DNA from: DAOMOD01 sp964526035
GTDB taxonomy: Bacteria > Pseudomonadota > Gammaproteobacteria > Xanthomonadales > BPKI01
Length of the DNA: 29,280 nt
Assembly: GCA_964526035.1 (NCBI GenBank)
Contig: CAZGKE010000028.1
Span: forward strand, 1-29,280
Reading direction: 5' to 3'
Shown here: positions 8,126 through 18,146 of the stretch, piece by piece
How the letters are laid out: every line of letters starts with the position of its first letter
Position numbering within the stretch: position 1 is the stretch's first letter
The notes under the pieces: model-generated
Told to the model about the DNA's origin: nothing
What the model saw: the letters and a program-made list of their open reading frames with translations, nothing else
Databases searched by the model: none
Made by a program: the position numbers and the translations under genes

Positions 8126-10779
8126 ACCCGCGTCCGCCTCTGCTGGCGCTCGATCAGGTACTGCACCAGGCGCGTGCCTTCCAGAGGCTTGCTGAACATG
8201 AAGCCCTGGCCCTCGCGTACACCGTGGCGCAACAGAAAGGAGCGCTGCGCGTCGGTTTCGACACCTTCGGCAATGATGCTCAAACCGAGGCTGTGGGCCA
8301 CCCCGATGATGGCCTGGCAGATGGCGACGTCGCCGGTCTCGAAGGGGACACCCTGCATGAAGCGGTGGCTGATCTTCAATCCCTGGATCGGGAGGCGGCG
8401 CAGATAGTCGAGTGCGCTGTAGCCCTCGCCGAAGTCGTCGATGGTGATCGTGACACCCAGGTTGCGCAGCGTGCGCAGGACCTGTGCAGTGTCCGGAGCG
8501 TCATCGACCAGCACGCGTTCGGTGATCTCGAGCTCCAGATCGCTACCCTTGAGCCCATTGTCGGCAAGACTTTGCGACACCACGGCCGGCAGGTTCTCGC
8601 CGAGGATCTGGCGAAACGAAAGGTTCACCGCGAGACGCGGCAGCAGCAGTCCTTCGCGGCGCCACAGAGCCAGGTTTCTGCAGGACTCCGCGATCACCCA
8701 GGCCCCGATACGGACGATGTCGCCGGTGTTTTCGGCGTGCTGGATGAAGCGGTCGGGCGGGAGTTCGCCGAGTATCCGGCTGCGCCAGCGCAACAGCACC
8801 TCAGCCCCGACCACCTTGCCGCTGGCGAGTTCCACCTGCGGCTGGTAGACCAGACGGAATTCTTCCTGGTCGAGCGCCCGACGCAGGTGCGCCTCGATCA
8901 ACAGGCGTTCGGAAACGTCTCGCGCGAGAGCCGACGTGAACGGCTGCCAGGTGTTGCGACCGCGTCGCTTGGCCTCGTACATGGCGGTATCGGCGCAGGT
9001 GATCAGCTCCTGCGCATTGCTGCCGTCGGTAGGACAGCGAGCGAGTCCGACGGAAACCGTGATGGAGAAATCCTCGGCAGCGTAGGAGAACGGGCGGGTG
9101 AACGCGTTGGCGATGCGCTCGGCGAGTTTTTCAGCGCGGCGCCCGCTGCCGTCGCCAGGCACCAGAACCAGGAATTCGTCACCGCCGAAGCGCGCCACTT
9201 CACCGTCACCTGCGGCGGCCTGGCGCAGACGCTCGGCTGCGGACGCGAGCAGGTTGTCGCCGGTCTGGTGACCAAGGAGGTCGTTGATGATCTTGAAACG
9301 GTCGAGGTCGACATAGAGAACCGAAGGCCCTCTGCCAGCCGGCGCGGAACGGATGGCATCGTCGAGGCGCTGCAGGATGGCGTCCCGATTGAGCAGGCCG
9401 GTCAGATTGTCCGTGGATGCCTGGTGGCTCAGGGATTCCTCGCGAAGCTTTCGTTCGGTGATGTCCTGCAGGGTGCCGGCCACACGGTAGGCCTCCTCGC
9501 CGAGACTCAGCGCCTGACCGATGAGGCGAACCCAGCGCATGCGCTGACGGCCGGCTATCAGGCGGCATTCAATGTCAATGGATCCGAGTTCTTCGAGCGC
9601 GCGGTGCAGGGCGGATCGCAGATTGTCTGCATCCCCTTCGGAAAACAGCGCCAGAAACCCGTCCAGGCGCATGTCCTGCTGGACTTCGAGCTCGTGCATT
9701 TCGAACAGTTCGCGGGTCCAGTACACCCGGTCGTTGCCGGGAATCCATTCCCATCCACCGATGCGTGCGAGCTTCTGTGCCTGTCCGAACAGCTCGCTGT
9801 CGCGCTTGAGCGCGGTGACGTCGCTGAACATCGAGATGACCTGGAACGGGCGCGGCTCACCGTCGCGGAACTGCGGAACGGCGGTCACACTGAGCCAGGC
9901 ATAGCGGTTGCTTCCGCGATGGAAAATGCCGATGACCGTGCTGACGACGGTGCGGCCTTCGTGTCCGGCGCGCACGCCGGGAAGATCACGGTAGGCCATC
10001 GGTCGGCCGTTTTCATCGATCACATGCCAGCGATCGGAGCGTTCGCGCAGTTCCAGAAGCGACTTTTCGTCGATTCCAAGCATCCGACAGGCTGCGGGGT
10101 TGGTTGACACCACCCTGCCGCGCTCATCCTGCACGATGATGCCCTTGTCCATGCTCTGCAGGAGCGCTTCGTAGCGCAGTTCCGACGCGCGCAGCTCATC
10201 CTCGATGGTCTGCTTGTCGGTGATGTCGCGCGCTACGGCAATGACTCGCTTTTCGCCGTCTTCGAGATAGGTGCGCGAGTTCACCTCGGCGCGGAAGGAC
10301 GAGCCGTCACTGCGCAGGTTGACGGTTTCGTCGCGTACCGTTTGCCCCAACGGCGCGCGTTGCCAGAACTCGCGAAGGCTTTCCAGATCGCGCGATGGGC
10401 TGATGTCGCTGAGGCTCAACTCGCACAGCGCGCTGCGGCTGTAGCCAAGCGACTGGCAGGCAGCCGCGTTGACATCGAGAATGTGACCCTGCTCGTCGAG
10501 CACGGTCACCGCGTCAGGCACGGATTCGATCAGGCTGCGGTGGCGACGCTCCAGCACGGCGGCATCGTGCATCAGGTTCCGTACGGACTCGATGGTACGG
10601 TCGAGCAGGCCGACCTGCTCACCGGATGGCGGCAGCGAAGCACGCAGCGCCTTGAGCTGGCTCAACATGGCCGCACACTGGTCGGCCAGTTGATCGAGCG
10701 AGGCGCGGCGCTCCTGGTCTTCGTCGCTGGTTGCAGGGTGCAGCGCCACGGGCGCAGTGCTCAAGGCGTTCCGGTTCAA
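8122..10779 (-). CDS. PAS-PAS-PAS-GGDEF-EAL cyclic-di-GMP signalling protein
   Basis: This protein of about 885 residues predicts a sensor and cyclic-di-GMP enzyme with no membrane segment, so it is likely cytosolic. Numbering from the TTG at 10779, three PAS domains occupy roughly 80-190, 200-325 and 335-440. GGDEF spans about 450-615 and EAL about 630-870. The GGDEF motif (532-536) is intact, so cyclase activity is possible, but the usual RxxD inhibitory site before it is absent. In the EAL domain the motif is EVL (Glu660). Asn719, Glu754, Asp781-Asp782, Lys802, Glu838 and Gln858 are kept, but the Asp of the usual LKID is Ser804. The start is uncertain: TTG 10887, TTG 10779 (overlapping the stop of a mini-frame) and GTG 10749 are all possible. 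PAS ligands are unknown. Confidence 0.92.
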   Translation of the reverse strand: MNRNALSTAPVALHPATSDEDQERRASLDQLADQCAAMLSQLKALRASLPPSGEQVGLLDRTIESVRNLMHDAAVLERRHRSLIESVPDAVTVLDEQGHILDVNAAACQSLGYSRSALCELSLSDISPSRDLESLREFWQRAPLGQTVRDETVNLRSDGSSFRAEVNSRTYLEDGEKRVIAVARDITDKQTIEDELRASELRYEALLQSMDKGIIVQDERGRVVSTNPAACRMLGIDEKSLLELRERSDRWHVIDENGRPMAYRDLPGVRAGHEGRTVVSTVIGIFHRGSNRYAWLSVTAVPQFRDGEPRPFQVISMFSDVTALKRDSELFGQAQKLARIGGWEWIPGNDRVYWTRELFEMHELEVQQDMRLDGFLALFSEGDADNLRSALHRALEELGSIDIECRLIAGRQRMRWVRLIGQALSLGEEAYRVAGTLQDITERKLREESLSHQASTDNLTGLLNRDAILQRLDDAIRSAPAGRGPSVLYVDLDRFKIINDLLGHQTGDNLLASAAERLRQAAAGDGEVARFGGDEFLVLVPGDGSGRRAEKLAERIANAFTRPFSYAAEDFSITVSVGLARCPTDGSNAQELITCADTAMYEAKRRGRNTWQPFTSALARDVSERLLIEAHLRRALDQEEFRLVYQPQVELASGKVVGAEVLLRWRSRILGELPPDRFIQHAENTGDIVRIGAWVIAESCRNLALWRREGLLLPRLAVNLSFRQILGENLPAVVSQSLADNGLKGSDLELEITERVLVDDAPDTAQVLRTLRNLGVTITIDDFGEGYSALDYLRRLPIQGLKISHRFMQGVPFETGDVAICQAIIGVAHSLGLSIIAEGVETDAQRSFLLRHGVREGQGFMFSKPLEGTRLVQYLIERQQRRTRV

Positions 10780-10835
10780 GCCGGAAAGCCGTTGAGTGGC
10801 CGTTGAATTGCTGCAACCGGAGTGATCGCCGCCAT
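10776..10835 (-). CDS. Possible 19-residue leader peptide before the GGDEF-EAL gene
   Basis: A minus-strand ATG at 10835 follows a strong GGGGGGA ribosome-binding-like stretch and opens a 19-codon frame (MAAITPVAAIQRPLNGFPA). Its TGA overlaps a TTG in the frame of the cyclic-di-GMP protein (TTGA). This arrangement would let ribosomes leaving the mini-frame restart on the long gene, which otherwise lacks a good start signal. It could equally be chance. No family resemblance is visible. Confidence 0.25.
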   Translation of the reverse strand: MAAITPVAAIQRPLNGFPA

Positions 10836-10887
10836 GAAAGTCCCCCCAGACCCAATTCCGAAGGATAGCATCGACACGCAACCGCAA

Positions 10888-11775
10888 TCAGCCCCTTGCA
10901 CGCCCGACGCGACTGCCGGTGTCGCGACCAAGCGCTCGGGAGATCCACACGCCGGTTGCCACCAGCGCGTCCAGATCGACGCCATCATCCAGTCCCAGCC
11001 CCTGTAGCAGGTAGACAACATCCTCGGTGGCCACGTTGCCGCTGGCGCCCGGCGCATAGGGACAGCCGCCCAACCCGGCGACCGAGGCATCGACCACGCG
11101 TACGCCAGCCTCCACGCAGGTGAGTACGTTGGCCAGCGCCTGGCCATAGGTGTCGTGGAAGTGCACCGCAAGTGCACTCATCGGCACCTCGGCGGCGACC
11201 GCAAGGAGCATCGCTCTTGCCTTGTGTGCCGTACCTACACCGATGGTATCGCCCAGCGATATCTCCTCGCAGCCCAACTGGTGTAGACGGGCGGACACGC
11301 GAACCACATCGGCAATCGGCACCTCGCCCTGGTAAGGGCAACCGAGCACGGTCGATACATAGCCACGCACGCGCACGCCGTCTGCACGGGCGCGCTCGAT
11401 CACCGGCACGAAGCGTTCGATCGATTCGTCGATGCCGGCGTTGATGTTCTTGCGGTTGAATGCTTCGCTGGCGGCGCTGAACACGGCGATTTCCTCGACC
11501 CCGACAGCGCGCGCTCTTTCGTAACCCTTTTCGTTTGGTACCAGTACCGGGTAGGCGACGCCCTCACGCCGACGGATACCGGCAAACACCTCGGCGGCGT
11601 CAGCCAGCTGCGGTACCCACTGCGGGCTGACGAAGCTGGTGGCCTCGACGTGGCGAAGCCCGCTCGCGGCGAGACGCTCGATGAGTTCGATCTTGACCGT
11701 CGCCGGCACGAGCGTCTTTTCGTTTTGCAGGCCGTCGCGCGGACCGACCTCGACGATTCGCACCGACTCCCTCAT
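10888..11775 (-). CDS. mvaB: Hydroxymethylglutaryl-CoA lyase
   Basis: This 295-residue enzyme cleaves 3-hydroxy-3-methylglutaryl-CoA to acetoacetate and acetyl-CoA, the last step of leucine degradation, in the cytosol. It is a TIM barrel of the HMGL family. GPRDGLQNE holds the catalytic Arg13 and metal-binding Asp14. HFHDTYGQAL holds metal ligands His205 and His207. The signature GLGGCPYAPGASGNVATED holds catalytic Cys238. Length matches bacterial HMG-CoA lyases (often called LiuE or MvaB). Its start ATG overlaps the stop of the upstream lipoprotein gene by 4 bases (ATGA), so the two are co-translated, and a carboxylase subunit lies one gene further upstream. Function is supported by every expected catalytic residue. 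Confidence 0.95.
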   Translation of the reverse strand: MRESVRIVEVGPRDGLQNEKTLVPATVKIELIERLAASGLRHVEATSFVSPQWVPQLADAAEVFAGIRRREGVAYPVLVPNEKGYERARAVGVEEIAVFSAASEAFNRKNINAGIDESIERFVPVIERARADGVRVRGYVSTVLGCPYQGEVPIADVVRVSARLHQLGCEEISLGDTIGVGTAHKARAMLLAVAAEVPMSALAVHFHDTYGQALANVLTCVEAGVRVVDASVAGLGGCPYAPGASGNVATEDVVYLLQGLGLDDGVDLDALVATGVWISRALGRDTGSRVGRARG

Positions 11776-12347
11776 GGCGGTGTCGGATCAAGGTCCGGGA
11801 TCGCGTCGATACGGCGCAGCTGCAGCGCAGTATCGCGTTCGAAAGGCGTGTGTTCGCGCAACAGTTTCTCGAGGTTTTCAGGGGTCTCGGTCACTTCGAC
11901 CAGGAGGTCGGAGTCCTTGCGCAGGCGGCCCTTGATGTCGCCGTCGATGATCCGGTGGGCAATCCAGGTGTGGTTCGGGTGGGCCAACAGAAGCTGCTCC
12001 TCGTTTACGGAGTAGCGCATCCCGAAATAGCCATCGGACCGCGGGGCATCGTCGGGCGCCTCGAGAAGCACCCAGACATCGGTGACAGGCACGAACAGAT
12101 ACTCACCGGCAATGGCGACGCGCGTGTCCACGCGCTGCCAGGCCCCGTTCATGAGGAGCTGGAGCGTCGCGCCGCAGTTCTCCGTCACTTTTGCATAGAA
12201 GTCCGGATCGCCCTTGGCGCTTTCGCCCTGCCAGGCGCCGACGATGTCAGTCGGGCAACTTTCCCCGGCGCCGGGAAGGACATGCTCGAACACGGTGACC
12301 TGGCACCCGCCAAGCAGCATGGTTGCGAACAGAATCAGAACACGCAT
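11772..12347 (-). CDS. Predicted lipoprotein of unknown function
   Basis: I do not recognise this 191-residue protein. It opens with a short lipoprotein signal, MRVLILFATMLLGGC, with lipidation expected at Cys15. The mature part starts CPTDIVGAWQGES, which resembles the opening of lipocalin-like or lipid-binding beta barrels, and contains repeated beta-like stretches (GEYLFVPVTDVWVLLEAP). It ends in a charged helix and a proline-rich tail. Besides the lipidated Cys15, Cys31 and Cys58 could pair. The gene sits between the carboxylase subunit (stop 1 base away) and HMG-CoA lyase (4-base overlap), so it is certainly in the same transcript. Why a surface or periplasmic lipoprotein belongs with cytosolic leucine catabolism is not clear. 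Confidence 0.8.
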   Translation of the reverse strand: MRVLILFATMLLGGCQVTVFEHVLPGAGESCPTDIVGAWQGESAKGDPDFYAKVTENCGATLQLLMNGAWQRVDTRVAIAGEYLFVPVTDVWVLLEAPDDAPRSDGYFGMRYSVNEEQLLLAHPNHTWIAHRIIDGDIKGRLRKDSDLLVEVTETPENLEKLLREHTPFERDTALQLRRIDAIPDLDPTPP

Positions 12348-14348
<2,001 letters not shown>

Positions 14349-14438
14349 GGTGCGGCCTCGCTGCTTGCGGGAGGCGGGGATTATAGGGCTTGAGCCTCTG
14401 GAGCCACGTGGGCAGGACGCATTCGAGCGCTAAGGGCA

Positions 14439-14521
14439 GCCCGGATGCAGCGCAGCGGAATCCGGGAGGGCCTTTCAACGGAGCAGGGAAATCCTGGATT
14501 GCGCTGCGCTGCATCCAGGCT
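14439..14521. repeat. Bipartite REP-like element, two hairpins in opposite orientation
   Basis: Hairpin 1 has arms CCCGGAT (14440-14446) and ATCCGGG (14460-14466). Hairpin 2 has arms CCTGGAT (14493-14499) and ATCCAGG (14513-14519). Each has a 13-base loop, and the loops (GCAGCGCAGCGGA and TGCGCTGCGCTGC) are near-exact reverse complements. The unit is thus two inverted copies of one REP-type hairpin, located between infA and the carboxylase gene. Such elements often stabilise mRNA ends or act as terminators and are usually dispersed by a RAYT-type transposase; none is in this window. Confidence 0.8.
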
Positions 14522-14561
14522 ACGACGCTGTTCGCTGACTGCCGACCGCTGATGACCGGCC

Positions 14562-14780
14562 TTACTTCATCCGGTAGGTAATCCGCCCCTTGCTCAGATC
14601 GTAGGGCGTCATCTCCACCTTCACCTTGTCCCCGGTGAGAATGCGGATGTAGTGCTTGCGCATGCGGCCGGAGATATGGGCGATCAGGACATGATCGTTC
14701 TCAAGCTTTACGCGGAACATGGTATTGGGCAGGGTCTCGATGACCGTGCCTTCCATTTCTATTGAGTCGTCTTTCGACAT
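14562..14780 (-). CDS. infA: Translation initiation factor IF-1
   Basis: This 72-residue protein is the complete, standard IF-1, an OB-fold factor that binds the 30S A site with IF-2 and IF-3. It opens MSKDDSIEMEGTVIETLPNT and continues through FRVKLENDHVLIAHISGRMR to a KGRITYRMK end; all are conserved IF-1 segments. The ATG at 14780 was chosen because this is where every IF-1 begins; the longer frame to 14903 is not part of it. In many gammaproteobacteria infA neighbours clpA, clpS or aat, but here it stands alone between the REP element and the divergent cytochrome locus. Confidence 0.97.
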   Translation of the reverse strand: MSKDDSIEMEGTVIETLPNTMFRVKLENDHVLIAHISGRMRKHYIRILTGDKVKVEMTPYDLSKGRITYRMK

Positions 14781-14896
14781 TCGATTTCGGGTGCTCGCTT
14801 GGACAGTGCGGATTTCGGCGCGGGATTGTGCCATGCGGCGGCACAAAACAGTAGCGGCAGGGCCAGGCGGGTTCAGCCTGGGTTGTCGCGAGGCAA

Positions 14897-14910
14897 TTGA
14901 CATCGATCAA
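14897..14910 (+). promoter_or_regulatory. FNR/ANR-type binding site upstream of the cytochrome locus
   Basis: TTGAC-ATCG-ATCAA matches the FNR/ANR consensus TTGAT-N4-ATCAA at nine of ten positions. Its centre is 132.5 bases before the decahaem cytochrome start. A weak -10-like TAGGCT at 14932-14937 lies about 31 bases from the box centre, close to the spacing of an FNR-activated class II promoter, which would place transcription start near 14945. The site implies induction under low oxygen. It is equally upstream of the divergent infA, but an essential housekeeping gene is a less likely target. A chance match cannot be excluded. Confidence 0.6.
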
Positions 14911-15035
14911 GCCGGCAGACGGCGCAGACGTTAGGCTGTTGCAGGAGGATTGTAGCCAAAAGGTCCAAGACTTCTGTTCTGCGGATGCACTGTCTTCACG
15001 CACAGATTGGTTCGAAGGGTCATTGAGGAGGATTC

Positions 15036-15944
15036 ATGAAGTTGGGTTGGCTTGGTGGGTTGTTGATGTTCGTGATGCTCGGCGCGGCCGGCGCCGAGTC
15101 CGGCTGGCAATCCCACGAGGCCGTCGCCGGCTGTACCGGCTGCCACGACGGCAGCGACGGCGATCACGTGCTGGCCATCCTGGAAACGCCGCACGCAGCC
15201 ATGGCGGATTCGCGTACGCCTTTTGCGAGAAGCGGCTGCGCGGGCTGCCACGGCGACAGCTTCAATCACATGCGCAGACCAGCACAGGCGCCCGATCAGG
15301 TGTTCCGCCGCGACGGTCCGACGCCGCTGGCTGCGCAGAACCAGCTTTGCCTCGACTGTCACCGCAACACCTTGCCGCACTGGCAGGGCAGTGCCCACGA
15401 GCGCACCGACATGCTGTGCGGTGACTGCCACCGAATGCATGCGCTGCAAGATCCCGTCCTGTCGAAGCAGAGCGAGGCTCAGGCCTGTGCCGGCTGCCAC
15501 GCCGAGCAGCGCGCGCAGATGCTGCGGCCCTTCAACCACCCGGTGCTGGAGGGCCGCATGGCCTGCAGCGACTGTCACGCAGCGCACGGCAGCGCCGGTC
15601 CGGCTTCGTTGACCCAGCGCAACACCAACGAGACCTGCTTTACCTGCCACGCGGAAATTCGCGGACCGTTCCTGTGGGAACATGCGCCGGTACGCGAGGA
15701 CTGCGGGCACTGTCACCAGCCGCACGGTTCGGTGCATCCCGGCATGCTGGTCAGTCGTGGCCCTTGGCTGTGTCAGCAGTGCCACATGGCGCAGTTTCAT
15801 CCCGGTACGGCACTCAGCGGAACTGGCCTCGGCGGCGACAGCCTGCCTTCAGGCTCATCGTCGATGCTGGGGCAGAACTGTATGAACTGCCATCCGGCGG
15901 TGCATGGCAGCAACCATCCCTCCGGCGCGGGGTTCACGCGATGA
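15036..15944 (+). CDS. Decahaem periplasmic c-type cytochrome (DmsE/MtrA-like)
   Basis: This 302-residue protein starts with a Sec signal peptide (cleavage near AGAES, about residue 20) and holds exactly ten CXXCH haem sites. They begin at Cys33, 68, 105, 128, 151, 177, 201, 223, 246 and 282. Extra histidines through the chain can serve as second ligands, giving a chain of bis-His haems. Spacing and size fit the DmsE/MtrA/PioA family, whose members insert into an MtrB-type barrel and pass electrons across the outer membrane. A strong GAGGAGG precedes the ATG. The stop overlaps the start of the barrel gene (ATGA), so the two are translationally coupled. An FNR-type box lies upstream. Maturation would need a Ccm or Ccs system, not seen here. 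Confidence 0.95.
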   Translation: MKLGWLGGLLMFVMLGAAGAESGWQSHEAVAGCTGCHDGSDGDHVLAILETPHAAMADSRTPFARSGCAGCHGDSFNHMRRPAQAPDQVFRRDGPTPLAAQNQLCLDCHRNTLPHWQGSAHERTDMLCGDCHRMHALQDPVLSKQSEAQACAGCHAEQRAQMLRPFNHPVLEGRMACSDCHAAHGSAGPASLTQRNTNETCFTCHAEIRGPFLWEHAPVREDCGHCHQPHGSVHPGMLVSRGPWLCQQCHMAQFHPGTALSGTGLGGDSLPSGSSSMLGQNCMNCHPAVHGSNHPSGAGFTR

Positions 15945-18139
15945 GCGGCCATGCGATACCCGTGTTGTTCGCGCTGCTTGCGGCATCCGCGCCGGTGCAG
16001 GTCAGTGCCGCGTCTGCGCAGGGCGGTACGGTCGACGTCGGTCTGTCCTGGCTTGGTGACGACGCCTGGCGCTTCGGCCGCTACAGCGGCGTCGACCGGG
16101 AGGGCGTTTACGCCGTGCTGGACCTGGACTGGCGCTGGCGTGATCCGCTGCATTCCACGGAGTCGCGCTTCTGTCGCATCGAGGCGGTGGATCTCGGCCT
16201 GGATTCGCGGCAGATTCATGCCGGCTTCGGTCGCCAGGGCGTGTGGCGGGCGAACGTCGAGTTCGCCCAGCAGCCTGCGCGTCGCGATGGCATCAGTACT
16301 ACGGTGATGCGCGGTGCAGGCGGTGCCGACCTGTCGCTGCCGGCGGGCTGGGTGCCGGGTGCGACCACCGCGCCTATGAGCGCACTGCTGCCGAGCCTGG
16401 TGCCTGTCGAACTGCGCAGCGAACGCCGGCGCCTGGCCTTCGGGCTCGAAGGCATCCTCTCCGAGCGTTGGGAGTTCGCTGCGCGGGCCGCGCGCGAGCG
16501 CAAGGACGGGCTGCGCCCGTACGCCGGCGTGATCGGCGCCACCGGTGGCAATTCACGCGCCGTGTTCCTGCCCGAGCCGATCGACTACGAAACCCGCGAG
16601 ATCGAACTGCTTGCGCGCTACAGCGCGCCACGCCAGCAGTACCAGGCACGCTACTTCGTGTCCCGTTTCGAGAACGCGAACCCCGCATTGACCTGGCAGA
16701 ACCCGTTCGCCGGCGTTGGCGGACTGAATCCAGCCGCCTCGTTCCCGGGAAGCTTCGGACGCGTCGCCCTTCCACCCGACAACCGCTTCCATCAGGTCAG
16801 CCTGACCGGCGGCTGGGCGCTGTCGGAGCAAACCCGGCTGACCGCCGACGTGGCCTTCGGGCAGATGCGCCAGAACGCCGATCTGCTGGCCTACACCGTC
16901 AACCCGGTGCTTGCCGACACCATCACCGAGCCACTGCCACGCGCCAGCCTGGACGGTCGCATCGACACCACGGCAGTGGTCCTGCGCGCCACCTCGCGCC
17001 GCGGTCAACGCTTCAGCTGGACCGCAAGCTATCGCTACGACGATCGCGACAACGCGACCGCGCGCGATGCCTGGGTCTACATTCCGGGCGATTCCTTGCC
17101 GCAGGATGCCAGCGAGAGCAGCTCGCGGCGCCGCTTCAACCTCCCGGTGAGCTACCGCGACCAGCGGGCGCGCCTCGATCTCGGCTGGCGCTTCGACAGC
17201 GCCACGCGCCTTGATGCCCATGCCGAGCTGCGTGAGGAGCGACGCACCTACGCCGAGCGCCATCGTGCCGAGGAAGGCACCCTCGGCGCTGCCTTGCAGC
17301 GACGCTTCTCGACGCGCGTCACCGCCGCGGTGCGGGTTTCGCGGAGCGAGCGCGATGGCAGCACCTATGTCGGCAATGCGCCGTTCCTGAGCACCTATGC
17401 GCCCGCCTACACCGCCACCGTGGCCGGTGAGTTCGAGAACGTTCCCGACCTGCGACGTTTCAACCTGGCCGATCGCACCCGCGATCGCGCGGGCGCCACG
17501 CTGGTGTTCGCCGCCAGCGACAGGCTCAACATCAGCTTCGGCAGTGCCCTCACGCGCGATGATTACCGACGCTCCGAGATCGGCCTGACCGATGCGCGTA
17601 TGCGCGCACACACGCTGGAGGCCAGCTACGTCTGGTCAACCGCATTGAACGGCTATGGCTTCTATGCCCGCGAGGCGTTGGACTTCGCGCAGGACGGGCA
17701 ATCAATCCGCGGTGGTGCCAATCGTCTGGTGGATCTGGCCGATGCCGGTCGCCTGTGGTCGGTGCAGCAGGCCGAGCGCGTGGACACTCTGGGTGGTGGT
17801 CTGGTGTGGCAGGACCCCGGGCGACGCTGGCGGATCGGCCTGGACTACGCGCTGGCGCTGTCTGCCACCGGCATCGATGTCGCCACTGGAAGCGCACTTA
17901 CGTCCGCGCCATTGCCGCCACTCAAGACGCGCCTGCACTCGGCCAGCCTGCGCCTGCAGCGCGAGATCACCCCGGCGCTGGCCCTGCGCGCAAGCCTTCG
18001 CGCCGACCGCTATCGAGCCTCGGACTGGGCCATGGACGGTGTGCCCGCCAACCAGCTGGCGAACGTGATCCTGTTCGGCAGCGATGACCCCGACTATCGG
18101 GTTACCCTGTTGACGGTCTCCATGCAATACAGATTCTGA
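15941..18139 (+). CDS. MtrB/PioB-family outer-membrane beta-barrel (decahaem-associated porin)
   Basis: This protein of about 732 residues begins with a signal peptide (ALLAASAPVQVSAASA) and then consists of alternating amphipathic strands rich in Arg, Tyr and Asp. It ends MQYRF, the aromatic C-terminus read by the BAM machinery. Together with the adjoining decahaem cytochrome this identifies the MtrB/PioB family, a barrel of about 26-28 strands that sheathes the cytochrome in the outer membrane. The ATG at 15941 overlaps the cytochrome stop. The only cysteine I see is Cys78; the N-terminal CXXC known from Shewanella MtrB is missing. Downstream, the flavocytochrome gene starts 8 bases after the stop. 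Sequence identity within this family is low, so the call leans on context as well as features. Confidence 0.9.
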   Translation: MSGHAIPVLFALLAASAPVQVSAASAQGGTVDVGLSWLGDDAWRFGRYSGVDREGVYAVLDLDWRWRDPLHSTESRFCRIEAVDLGLDSRQIHAGFGRQGVWRANVEFAQQPARRDGISTTVMRGAGGADLSLPAGWVPGATTAPMSALLPSLVPVELRSERRRLAFGLEGILSERWEFAARAARERKDGLRPYAGVIGATGGNSRAVFLPEPIDYETREIELLARYSAPRQQYQARYFVSRFENANPALTWQNPFAGVGGLNPAASFPGSFGRVALPPDNRFHQVSLTGGWALSEQTRLTADVAFGQMRQNADLLAYTVNPVLADTITEPLPRASLDGRIDTTAVVLRATSRRGQRFSWTASYRYDDRDNATARDAWVYIPGDSLPQDASESSSRRRFNLPVSYRDQRARLDLGWRFDSATRLDAHAELREERRTYAERHRAEEGTLGAALQRRFSTRVTAAVRVSRSERDGSTYVGNAPFLSTYAPAYTATVAGEFENVPDLRRFNLADRTRDRAGATLVFAASDRLNISFGSALTRDDYRRSEIGLTDARMRAHTLEASYVWSTALNGYGFYAREALDFAQDGQSIRGGANRLVDLADAGRLWSVQQAERVDTLGGGLVWQDPGRRWRIGLDYALALSATGIDVATGSALTSAPLPPLKTRLHSASLRLQREITPALALRASLRADRYRASDWAMDGVPANQLANVILFGSDDPDYRVTLLTVSMQYRF

Positions 18140-18146
18140 GCATTCC

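Noticed and set aside
8101..10107. 668-codon plus-strand open frame
   Set aside because: It lies wholly opposite the GGDEF-EAL gene, resembles no protein family, and is rich in residues expected from antisense high-GC codons.
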